From the NCBI RefSeq assembly GCF_000315915.1, contig NC_020185.1:372001-436000 (forward strand): a stretch of 64,000 bases of DNA, in the 5' to 3' direction. A model generated the notes under the pieces. That model was not told the DNA's origin. It did no database searches and saw only the letters and a list, made by a program, of their open reading frames with translations. Position numbers and translations under genes: made by a program. Below are positions 9,853 to 18,298 of the stretch, one piece after another. The first letter of the stretch is position 1. Each line of letters begins with the position of its first letter. The DNA is from Henningerozyma blattae CBS 6284. Taxonomy: Eukaryota; Ascomycota; Saccharomycetes; Saccharomycetales; Saccharomycetaceae.

Positions 9853-11503
9853 GATAATGATTTAATTGTTTTTGTTATTATTATATTATCTGTAAAGAAA
9901 AAAGAAAGAAAGAAAAACACAGAAGAAAGGAAAGACAAAGGTAAGGGAAAGATTAACAAAACGAAAAAAACGAGAGACTAATGATTGTAAATATTAATAT
10001 GGCTAAGGAGTGTGGCTAATTTGTAATAATTTTAGAATAGCTATTATATTGATAATTTTAGCTAAAGTATTTGTAATTGAAATAAAGATAGAAAGTTTGT
10101 TTGTTTGTTTGATTTTTTTCACACAAAAAAAATTAGAAGCACTTCACAATATTTAAAATAAATAAATTTACCCTTGAATATGTCTTTATATGTTTTCTAT
10201 TTTCATAAATCTAATAGCGAATGAATACCTGCAAATATATCCTATTTGTAACAAAGTTGTTTAATTGTTAAAATGGGAATCCTTTAAATTTTTTATTAAA
10301 CCGAATGTAATAAAGCTGTAGCTAAAGTTTGCTAGGGCACGATGAGGGAGGAGGGGTGGACAAAGAATCGCTAGCTAAAAGTTTTATTTAGAAGGTAGAG
10401 CTTTTAAATAATGGCTACTTAACAAAGAGTCTAAGAATAAACAAGCAGTTGAGAAAAGTAAGGGCTAGCAAATAAATTGGCCAAGAGAAAGAAAAGAAAA
10501 AAAAATAAATAGATCCAAGAAACACTATTCACACCTTACTCCTTCACCAAATGAAGAATAAACAAGACAAGACAAGAAGTAAATAAAGTAATTTCTAAAG
10601 AGAGATCCATCAAACAGATCAAAATTTAAAAAGTCAAGGAGGATGAGTAAATAAATAGATCCTTCAATATATCGATCAATTGGTAAATAAGCCTCGAGTA
10701 AACAAGTCGATGAGTTGCCAGCATTTCCATTGAAAAATTTGACTAAATAAATAGACAGTGTTGTGTCCTGCGAAAATTTTCGCCCAAAATGGAAATCACG
10801 ACGCGACTCTAATTTAACATGTTTTCCAAAAACGGTCCTGCGCGAATTGTCTGTGAAGGACAAAGAATCAGGGTTTTTCTAGGAAAAGTCAGGGCTTATA
10901 AGGTGAGCCCTAGGGTTGTAGAAGTGAGGGGTAATTTTTGTGCGGTATTTTCTTAGTGGGTTTATATATAGATAGGACACATGGTGTTCGGAGTTACTGG
11001 ATTAGGGCATGGTCGGCTAAATTGCCAATTGGGGAAATGGCGGCTGGCGGAAAACGGCGCTACCATTTGGAATATGGATAAGTGTAAGATGTTATAGTGG
11101 TAATTTAATAGAGAATTAGCCAAGAACAAGAGCTAAATTAATTGCCAGGGTTTTATTTTATTTAATTGTTAGAGACTAGTTTATCTTATTGTAAAATAGA
11201 GTATGGTGAAAATGCTTAATAATGAGTGAAGCACTTAATGTAGGTTTTTTTAATTTTAAGGTATTTTAAAAATTATTAGCTCTGTTCAAAATTATAAGGT
11301 TCTTTCTAAAGGTTTCCAAGAATAAAAAAAACATCAAAGTAATTTTCCTTCTTTTACTATGTATTATTGGGTTTGTATGAGTATATATATAGAAGTGTGT
11401 ATGTGTGTGTATGTATGTGTGTGTGTGCATTATATGAATTTGATACTAAAGTAGATTGGTCTTCAAGCCAATAGGTCACACTACAGGACCCCGGTAGCTA
11501 AAA
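9853..11503. other. 1.65-kb intergenic region upstream of SVL3 and of the first F-box-like gene
   Basis: This interval holds the SVL3 promoter (purine-rich tract just upstream of the ATG) and, at the right, the promoter of the gene at 11504. Visible landmarks are a perfect 14-bp palindrome GCGAAAATTTTCGC at 10770-10783 with an ACGCGAC (MluI-box-like) sequence about 16 bp further on, a sequence CGGCGCTACCA at 11055-11065 that matches the mature 3' end of initiator tRNA-Met, and a TG/TATG microsatellite at about 11395-11430. A 112-codon minus-strand frame at 10525-10863 shows no recognisable domain and is probably chance. Confidence 0.5.
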
Positions 11504-11785
11504 GTGCATAAGTATTGTATTTCAAATAGACAAATGGTATCCATTAACGATTTGCCACCAGAATTAATTGAAAAAATATTCAAGTTTACTTTTGAAGAAC
11601 CAACAATGTTGGCAGTGAATAGATATTTTAATTGGGTATTACAGCCTACCTACAAATTTAAGAAATTTGGAAGAAAACGCTGTATGATGGACAATTATTC
11701 AAAGGGCCTGCACTCAATACAATTCTATGATCCAAATTTAACTGATTTAAGTGTTGAACTTTTGAATTTAGATTTAATGGAGTAA
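11504..11785 (+). CDS. Short F-box-like protein, paralogous to the next gene
   Basis: A 93-residue frame contains an F-box-like segment, VSINDLPPELIEKIFKF, then a Leu/Asn-rich continuation ending WVLQPTYKFKKF. The next gene has the same pattern (INGLPNELIQRIFIF ... SILQPSTHLIR), so the two are tandem relatives. F-box proteins connect substrates to Skp1 in SCF ubiquitin ligases, but only the Skp1-binding half is visible here. After the box the sequence stops early, while the neighbour continues for another 230 residues, so this copy is either a naturally short gene or a truncated duplicate. The likely start is the ATG at 11504, and the Met at 11534 is also possible. No downstream open frame continues the homology. 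Confidence 0.5.
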   Translation: MHKYCISNRQMVSINDLPPELIEKIFKFTFEEPTMLAVNRYFNWVLQPTYKFKKFGRKRCMMDNYSKGLHSIQFYDPNLTDLSVELLNLDLME

Positions 11786-12156
11786 ACTCAAAGTTTATTG
11801 GGTAAAAAGAAGTGGTAAAACAAACCGCGTAATTGTGGTAGTGACTTAAAATACTATATCATAAGATTCAGGTTCAACAATTTGATATTACTTGAACAAT
11901 AAAACACAAAGGTCATTCGCATGAAGAAATAAGTCCATACATTCGTTAAAAGTTATAATTTTTTTTTTTTACTATTCATTGGCGCCAAGTGTTATGTTCT
12001 CATATTCGCTAAATATACCCAAAATGGAATGCTATGCGATGAGATAATTTTTTAAAAAAAAAAAAAAATTAAATTTATAATTTAATTATATATAATTATT
12101 CAACTAATATAAAACTAATCTTATCCTCTGTTCTAAAACACGAAGGTTGTATAGCG
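11786..12156. other. Intergenic region between the two F-box-like genes
   Basis: About 370 bp, very AT-rich, with a long T run near 11960 and an A run near 12055. It presumably holds the terminator of the first gene and the promoter of the second. I found no residual coding similarity to the second gene's C-terminal part. Confidence 0.45.
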
Positions 12157-13182
12157 ATGGGGTATGTGACGGTTGGATATCCCAGTAAAAATAAAAAGCA
12201 CAGATTAAATTTTAATCATGAATTACACCCAATTTATTATAACAATGATCATGCTCAAAAATTAATACGAAAGTCAAAACTATTAAAATTAGATTATACA
12301 AGGTCAAGACCCAAGAAACAGATAGATGATCCTATTGTGCCTATAGAAATTAAACCCCCAGTTACTATAAATGGTTTACCAAACGAATTAATTCAAAGAA
12401 TTTTTATCTTTAGTAATGGTCATTCCAGCATGTGCTTATTGAATAAAAGATATAATTCTATTTTACAGCCTTCTACTCATTTAATACGACAAATAATTAT
12501 ATCTAATTATTTATCACATCAAAGTATACCCATCACAAATGGCAAAGCAGCAGATGATGAGGAGGAGGAGGAAGGAGATGATGGAAAAGATAAACAAATA
12601 GAGTATGAAGATAAAATAATATTGTCACTCGATATCTTTCATAAAGAAATTTTATTTAAATATATCACTAGTGAGTCAGGTTATGAATGGTTAAAAAGAT
12701 ATAATTTCATTATCCAAGCTGAGAAATATCCAATCGCTTATCCACCATTGTTTTATAAATACATCGAAGTATTTACAAATACTCAATTAATGAAATCATT
12801 TAAAAAAAAATTTGTTATAAGTAATATCATTGAATTTATTGAAATTTTTACTGATTGGTATTTGCAAAATGGTGGAACTCAAACTTCACAGTTAAATTTG
12901 AAAAAATATTTCAAAACCATTGATAGATATATTTATTCAAAAATTCCCAATGATAACAATGATGATTTAGAAGAAATAGAGCAATTATTTATTGAAGGTT
13001 TATTGAATTCAAATAAAACTTTAAATTCAAATAAATTTTATGTATTATTCGATAAATTTATTGGGAAATATGGTATTAATCATGTTAATAAAAAATGGTT
13101 ATGGGATCATGTAGTGAAACATAGAGATAGTAATTTAATACACATTATAGAGAAATATGGTGGTACTGCCAGAATAGTTTAA
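12157..13182 (+). CDS. F-box-like protein of unknown function, possible YDR249C counterpart
   Basis: The protein has 341 residues. Residues about 68-110 carry an F-box-like core (INGLPNELIQRIFIF, then LLNKRYNSILQPS). The N-terminal 65 residues are basic. A short acidic stretch (DDEEEEEGDD) follows the box, and the rest is an alpha-helical Lys/Ile/Asn-rich region (for example HKEILFKYITSESGYEWLKRYNF) without a family I can name. Its position, between SVL3/PAM1 and PHO85 with plus orientation, is where S. cerevisiae YDR249C would fall on the duplicated track after strand conversion. YDR249C is also a protein of unknown function of similar size. That assignment is positional inference only. A role as an SCF substrate receptor is possible but unproven. 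Confidence 0.6.
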   Translation: MGYVTVGYPSKNKKHRLNFNHELHPIYYNNDHAQKLIRKSKLLKLDYTRSRPKKQIDDPIVPIEIKPPVTINGLPNELIQRIFIFSNGHSSMCLLNKRYNSILQPSTHLIRQIIISNYLSHQSIPITNGKAADDEEEEEGDDGKDKQIEYEDKIILSLDIFHKEILFKYITSESGYEWLKRYNFIIQAEKYPIAYPPLFYKYIEVFTNTQLMKSFKKKFVISNIIEFIEIFTDWYLQNGGTQTSQLNLKKYFKTIDRYIYSKIPNDNNDDLEEIEQLFIEGLLNSNKTLNSNKFYVLFDKFIGKYGINHVNKKWLWDHVVKHRDSNLIHIIEKYGGTARIV

Positions 13183-13347
13183 TTTCGTTTTTGTTTGTGT
13201 TTATATGTTTATATGTTTATAAATGGAATAATGGTATTATTAATTTTATGTATATTAACTAATTTTTAGGTATGAAGTTCTTATATACAATATAACAAAA
13301 ATATAAATTAATTATCTTGCTATGGAAATGAAAATGTTTTAGTGTAC

Positions 13348-14512
13348 TTATTGTTGGTGAGGCTGTTGTTGTGGCTGTTGCTGTTGTTGGTTCTGGTTCT
13401 GGTTTTGATTTTGGTAATATTCAGCGAACCAAGGATGATATAAAGCTTGTTGAGCTGATAATCTCATATCAGGATTCAATTGTAATAAACCATTTAATAA
13501 ATCGATTACATTGTCATCCAATAATTCCTTTGTATAAGGTTGTAGCACATGTTTCAAATTCTTTGGCTGTGAAGGTTGAATAACAGTTTGGCTATATTTA
13601 GGTAAAGATGTGATTCCTGGCCAATTCTGTTCATTTGGAGATCCTATTAATTCAAAGATTAATTTTAACTGTTCTTCATCATTTGTTCCTGGGAATAATG
13701 GCTTACCAGCAATCATTTCAGCTAAAATACAGCCACAAGACCACATATCAATTGAAGTGGAATAATTTCTAGATCCCATCAACACATCCGGAGCTCTATA
13801 CCATAACGTCACCACTTCACTGGAAAAAGTGTTTACTGGAATCCCAAAGGCTCTTGCTAACCCAAAATCTCCTAGTTTCAATTGTCCTTTATTATCAATC
13901 AATAAATTTTGTGGTTTTAAATCCCTATGCAAGATCTTGTTTTCATGACAATATGCAACCCCTTCCAATAATTGCCATTGGAAATATTTCACCAAGTTTA
14001 ATTCTAACCCAATCGGTTGTGTTTTAGAATTTGAATTACCATTGTTACCCATTGGATTACCACTATTTATATTCTGGTTAGCGTTGGCATTTAACTGGTT
14101 GGCATGTGCTAGGGATCTTGCATCCATGAATTTTTTCAGATCTTTGTCCATATATTCAAACACTAGGGTTAATTTATTTTCTGTATGGATCACATCGTAC
14201 AATCTGACGATGTTATTATGTTTCAATTCTTTCATTAGAGAAATTTCACGAATAGCTGTGGAGGGAGTACCTTCTTCACTATCCAATTTAACTTCTTTAA
14301 GTGCTACATAAACACCAGTAGTTTTGTTTAACCCTTTATAAACAGTAGCATACGTACCATTACCTAATTTTTCCAATTGTTTGAATCTAAATACATGAAT
14401 AATCAAAAATACAACGATAGTATTGTAAAAATATTCATATCTACGTTAGTATATGCATGAATATAGGCATAATAAATTAATGCGAAAAAACATACTGAGA
14501 TGAAGAAGTCAT
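13348..14512 (-). CDS. PHO85: Cyclin-dependent kinase Pho85 (spliced; exons 14496-14512 and 13348-14386)
   Basis: A cyclin-dependent kinase of phosphate, glycogen and morphogenesis signalling. The uninterrupted frame starts with a spurious MIIHVFR. Splicing a 109-bp intron (separate entry) restores [16 protein letters not shown], matching the known Pho85 start and giving 351 residues. Visible motifs are the Gly loop GNGTYATV, the PSTAIRE helix, [13 protein letters not shown], and the T-loop [16 protein letters not shown], which lacks the usual activating Thr, as in Pho85. It is about 45 residues longer than in S. cerevisiae (305). The extra length comes from an Asn-rich insertion in the alpha-D region (roughly residues 100-130) and a Gln/Asn tail. 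It lies divergent to ERG10, whereas S. cerevisiae has TRM44 and SUV3 between them. Confidence 0.95.
14387..14495 (-). other. PHO85 spliceosomal intron (109 bp)
   Basis: On the minus strand the first exon ATGACTTCTTCATCTCA (17 nt) is followed by GTATGT (14495-14490), a perfect TACTAAC branch site (plus-strand gttagta at 14445-14451) and a TAG acceptor at 14389-14387. All three match the yeast consensus. Joining CA with the next exon's ATTC gives Gln-Phe in frame. The intron sits after codon 5 plus two bases, the same place as in S. cerevisiae PHO85 as I remember it. Confidence 0.93.
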
Positions 14513-15129
14513 AGTTATTCAATAGAAAAATAAAAAACACTTGTCTTGTTGATAATAGAAGCCAAACAAATCTTTTATTCAAATAGGATTCTTTTATCGT
14601 TTTTAATTAGTGACTTTTTTTTATTTTATTTCACTTTAGATTTCTCTATATATTATTTCCTATATATTATTATATTATTACCCATACATTTTTCACCTTA
14701 CAAAATAGGAATCTGATATTCTTCCATCCCACGAGCCCATTTTCATAACGGCGCTACCACATAAAACACCTTAATTTTTGCATCACGTGCTCTAATTTGC
14801 CATTCTTGGTTGGCAAGGCAAAGCAACATTGAATCTCGTACACGAAATAAGCCTCATCTCGTACAGGATGTAAAGGCGATAATTCCTCGAGTATTCTTTT
14901 TGAATTAGTAGGGCATCAATCAATTCAGTAGTAATTGTTGGAGAAACAACCTATAGAGTCTATTTCAAGAGGATTTGCAAAGTTGGTTTACCTGGAAGAT
15001 CTTTTAGCAAAGAGAAAAAGTTTAATATATATATATAAAAGACGTGCAAGCAAGCGATTTTGGTTGAATTGTATTGTACTGAACTAGAACCACCCTTTAA
15101 GGAAGAAAGAATAATATATCACCTATCGA
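14513..15129. promoter_or_regulatory. Divergent PHO85 / ERG10 promoter region
   Basis: This 617-bp interval carries several visible elements. ATCACGTG begins near 14782 (E-box, Cbf1/Pho4 type). The decamer ATCTCGTACA occurs twice in direct orientation, at 14833-14842 and 14856-14865. A long TATA stretch at about 15024-15040 lies roughly 90-105 bp before the ERG10 ATG. CGGCGCTACCA at 14749-14759 repeats a sequence also found at 11055. The TCGTACA core of the decamer is one base from the TCGTATA sterol element used by Upc2/Ecm22, which would suit ERG10, but that is an inference. Confidence 0.55.
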
Positions 15130-16323
15130 ATGTCAGACCCTGTTTATATTGTTGCTGCTAAGAGAACTCCAATTGGTTCCTTCCAAGGTTGTTTATCATC
15201 ATTGTCAGCCATTGAATTGGGTGCCATTGCTGTTAAAGCTGCTTTAGAAACTGTACCACAAATTCCATTGGATAAAATTGATGAAATTGTTTATGGTAAT
15301 GTTCTATCAGCAGGGTTGGGTCAAGCTCCTGCAAGACAAGTGGCCTTGAAAGCTGGTATCCCAGACCATGTTGTTGATTCTACTATCAATAAGGTTTGTG
15401 CTTCTGGTATGAAGAGTATCATTTATGGTACACAAGCTATTAAATGTGGTACTGCTGGGATTGTTGTTGTTGGTGGTTGTGAATCGATGACTAATGCTCC
15501 TTACTTGATGCCAAGTGCAAGAGCTGGTTGTAGATTTGGTGATAGTACAATGGTGGATGTTTTACAAAAAGATGGGTTGAATGATGCTTATGATGGATTA
15601 GCTATGGGTGTTCATGGTGAAAAATGTGCCAAGGATTTCAATATCTCTAGAGAGGAACAAGATAATTATGCTATTGAATCTTATAGAAAGGCTCAAACGG
15701 CTCAAGCTAAGGGTAAGTTCGATAACGAGATTGTCCCGGTCACCATTAAGGGTAAAAGAGGTAAGCAAGATGTTATTGTTACTAAGGATGAAGAAACTAG
15801 TAAGTTAAATGTTGAGAAATTGAGAAGTGCAAGAACTGTTTTCCAAAAGGAAAATGGGACAATCACTGCGGCCAATGCATCTCCGATTAATGATGGTGCC
15901 GCAGCTTTGATTCTAGTTAGCAAAGAAAATTTGGAAAAATATAATTTGAAACCATTGGCTATCATTAGAGGCTCTGGTGAGGCAGCTCACAAACCTGCTG
16001 ATTTTACTTGGGCTCCCACTTTAGCTGTTCCAAAGGCATTAGCTAATGCCAGGCTCAATAATATCGAAGATATTGATTATTTTGAATTCAATGAAGCCTT
16101 CTCTGTTGTTGGTGTTGTTAATCCAAAGAACTTAAAGATCCCACTAGAAAAAGTTAACGTTTATGGTGGTGCTGTAGCCATAGGTCATCCGTTGGGTTGC
16201 TCAGGTGCAAGAATCGTGGTGACTCTATTGAATGTCTTGATTCAAGAAAATGGGAAATTAGGTTGTGCTGCCATTTGTAATGGTGGTGGTGGTGCTTCCT
16301 CCGTTATTATTGAAAGAGTATGA
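15130..16323 (+). CDS. ERG10: Acetyl-CoA C-acetyltransferase (cytosolic acetoacetyl-CoA thiolase)
   Basis: This 397-residue thiolase condenses two acetyl-CoA to acetoacetyl-CoA, the first step of the mevalonate/ergosterol pathway, in the cytosol. The N-terminus SDPVYIVAAKRTPIGSF has no organellar presequence. The nucleophilic Cys90 is in NKVCASGMKS. His353 is in GHPLGCSGAR and the second catalytic Cys383 in CNGGGGAS, so all active-site residues are present. NEAF, near residue 322, contributes the oxyanion hole. Length is within one residue of S. cerevisiae Erg10 (398). The codon use is that of a well-expressed gene (rich in GGT, GCT and TTG). The two ATCTCGTACA decamers upstream may be sterol-responsive sites. 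Confidence 0.97.
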   Translation: MSDPVYIVAAKRTPIGSFQGCLSSLSAIELGAIAVKAALETVPQIPLDKIDEIVYGNVLSAGLGQAPARQVALKAGIPDHVVDSTINKVCASGMKSIIYGTQAIKCGTAGIVVVGGCESMTNAPYLMPSARAGCRFGDSTMVDVLQKDGLNDAYDGLAMGVHGEKCAKDFNISREEQDNYAIESYRKAQTAQAKGKFDNEIVPVTIKGKRGKQDVIVTKDEETSKLNVEKLRSARTVFQKENGTITAANASPINDGAAALILVSKENLEKYNLKPLAIIRGSGEAAHKPADFTWAPTLAVPKALANARLNNIEDIDYFEFNEAFSVVGVVNPKNLKIPLEKVNVYGGAVAIGHPLGCSGARIVVTLLNVLIQENGKLGCAAICNGGGGASSVIIERV

Positions 16324-17104
16324 ATAAAATAAGATGTGTATATATAATTGATTCTAATTTCTCCCCCTTCCTACTCCTGTATTGTTATAACAAAAATATA
16401 AAAAAATAAATCATACAAAAAATTTTAACTTCACTTATTATACAATCACTACTTTAATAATTTCAATTGATATTAGCATTTTTCTAATTTTTCGTACTTT
16501 CTTTGTTTTATGGTTACTTTTCTCCCCTTAATGTTTAAATTTTGCTATTTTATTACGCGCTATAGATATAAATCGTAAAAATATTTAAGATTTGCCAAAT
16601 AAATATTATTTTTATATAAAATATATTTATGGTTTAATTTAAAGTTCTAAAATGATTTTATGTTAGTGAAAATCGGTTCTTAAGGTAGTTGTTAGCAACA
16701 TTTCCAATAATCACGTGACAAGCCAAAATGTCACGTAGTGTGAGCTACGTTAGTCACGTGTATAAATCAGGATCACATGATAACGGAATGAACATGTAGA
16801 TTAACAAGTAACTGAATCATGAACATAAATTCTATTTAAGAACCTAAAGCTAAAAGAATAAACTAGAGGGTTAAGGTAGAACAAAGAGGTAAGAACCAGA
16901 AAACAAAAAGGACGAGATACAAAAGATGGAAGTGTATAGTGAACAAATCGGAACGTAATAATAATAATAATATTTAACTTACATAGGCTCAGGTATATAG
17001 TTGTATAGTTTAATAAACAGTTGGTATTAAACTAGCAGCCAAAAAGATAAACTACTGGGAGTAGCAAAGATTAAAATTGTTACACAAAATTTTTGCAAAA
17101 AACA
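16324..17104. other. Intergenic region between ERG10 and tRNA-iMet
   Basis: About 780 bp: the ERG10 terminator region, an AT-rich block, then the three-site CACGTG/CACATG group at 16710-16779. No credible frame was seen. In S. cerevisiae a small gene (SMA1, YPL027W) follows ERG10, but I see no remnant of it. Confidence 0.45.
16710..16779. promoter_or_regulatory. Cluster of three RTCACRTG (Cbf1/CDEI-type) sites
   Basis: ATCACGTG at 16710-16717, GTCACGTG at 16753-16760 and ATCACATG at 16772-16779 all fit the RTCACRTG consensus. A small inverted repeat ACGTAG/CTACGT lies between the first two (16733-16750). Cbf1 binds such octamers at MET promoters and as centromere element CDEI. No CDEIII-like TTTCCGAAA sequence accompanies them, so I do not call a centromere. 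The nearest promoter that could use them is unclear, since the flanking genes are ERG10 (3' end) and a tRNA. Confidence 0.55.
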
Positions 17105-17176
17105 TAGCGCCGCCTAGTTTCGATCTAGGGACATCAGGGTTATGAGCCCTGCGCGCTTCCACTGCGCCACGGCGCT
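17105..17176 (-). tRNA. Initiator tRNA-Met (CAT)
   Basis: The 72-nt minus-strand sequence folds as a cloverleaf beginning AGCGCCGTGGCGCAG, with anticodon loop CTCATAA, and ending GGCGGCGCTA. Initiator hallmarks are the A1:U72 pair, three G:C pairs below the anticodon loop (GGG/CCC), and the T loop ATCGAAA with A54 and A60. There is no intron. A run of six T follows two bases after the discriminator A, giving a Pol III terminator. The T stem differs from S. cerevisiae by three base pairs, all compensated (see findings). Confidence 0.97.
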
Positions 17177-18298
17177 TATTTAAAAGCTGAATGTTTTAAA
17201 AACAGTGGTCAATTTTCTTTGAATTAGTTCATCATGTCTATACCTCCAGACCACAATTTGCTCATCTGCTGTTATACCTTACGAAGTTGCCTATTAATAT
17301 TGCTCCTGGCAAGTTCCTATATTGTAGAAAGAATGTACCTCATTGCCATCGGGACTAAAAAAAACGCACCAGTATAATTTGTCCCCACGTTAATAAAAAT
17401 AAATGTAAACCCTCCACTCTATTGTAAGACTACTTAAACTTCATATGACTAGCAACTGGAAAATTCCTCCTTAATGCTCATATGCTGGCATTCATAAAAA
17501 GCTTTCTTTCTTGTCTCCTTCACCCTTGTATATTCTAACAGTCACTCCAAAAGGCAAGAAGTATTCAGCACATCTATGGATCTTTAATAAATGCCATTAT
17601 CACTTACCAACTGAATTACACTAATTTATCATCAGTGCATTTGTGATAATAAAAAATCATCAAAAGCTTACCCTCTTGATTAGTTATCCCCGGGAAACAC
17701 GTATATCTTACTGTTCCTATTATATTACTCTATATGTGACAATTTACAGTCTCGTGCTAACGGCTTGTGGGATTTAAAACCTTTATTGTACGTTCAAACA
17801 TGAAAAGTTTTATAGCTCCATCTTTAACACCGCCAACGGTGTTAAGATCTATTTTTCCGAGAAAGTGGAAATATTTCGCTATAGCTGGCCTTAGATTTTA
17901 GAGGACTCATAACTAAAAGGGCAATATTTGGAATTGAAACATTTCTTGAAATATTTGAAAGATGCTAATAAATTTCAGTGCATAGTTTAAGCAGTTTCTA
18001 TGAGTCTCTTTCTCTGTGAGTTGTTAGCACGATTTGGTTTAATGTTTATTATGTAGGAAGCTTGAATATCAATGACTACTAATCCAAAGTGATAGTAACA
18101 AATAGTTTGAATTTATATATAAAACTTGTTTTTCGCTTATTTGTATGCAATGTATTCTTTTGTTTTTCCTTATAGTGTTGTTATAAGATATTAGGGGTAT
18201 TATTAGTGTTTGTTTAAAGAAGCTTAAGAACAAATTATTGGTAATACAAAAAAAAAAAATAAACAAATAAACAAATTTCGTAATTTCAACAATATAAA
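17177..18298. other. 1.1-kb intergenic region between tRNA-iMet and the gluconokinase gene
   Basis: There are no credible coding frames; the minus-strand frame 18069-18266 is low-complexity. A perfect 9-bp inverted repeat TTAACACCG/CGGTGTTAA (17824-17832 and 17837-17845, 4-nt loop) is the only strong structural element. Its stem extends outward with one bulged T (TCT/AGA). The right end should hold the promoter of the gene at 18299. Confidence 0.45.

Noticed and set aside
10525..10863. 112-codon minus-strand frame upstream of SVL3
   Set aside because: No recognised motif, ends in low-complexity hydrophobic sequence, and overlaps promoter-like palindromes. Kept out for lack of support.
16710..16779. 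Point centromere suggested by CDEI-like sites
   Set aside because: There is no CDEIII-like sequence after an AT-rich 80-bp spacer on either side, and ancestral centromeres are not known next to these genes.
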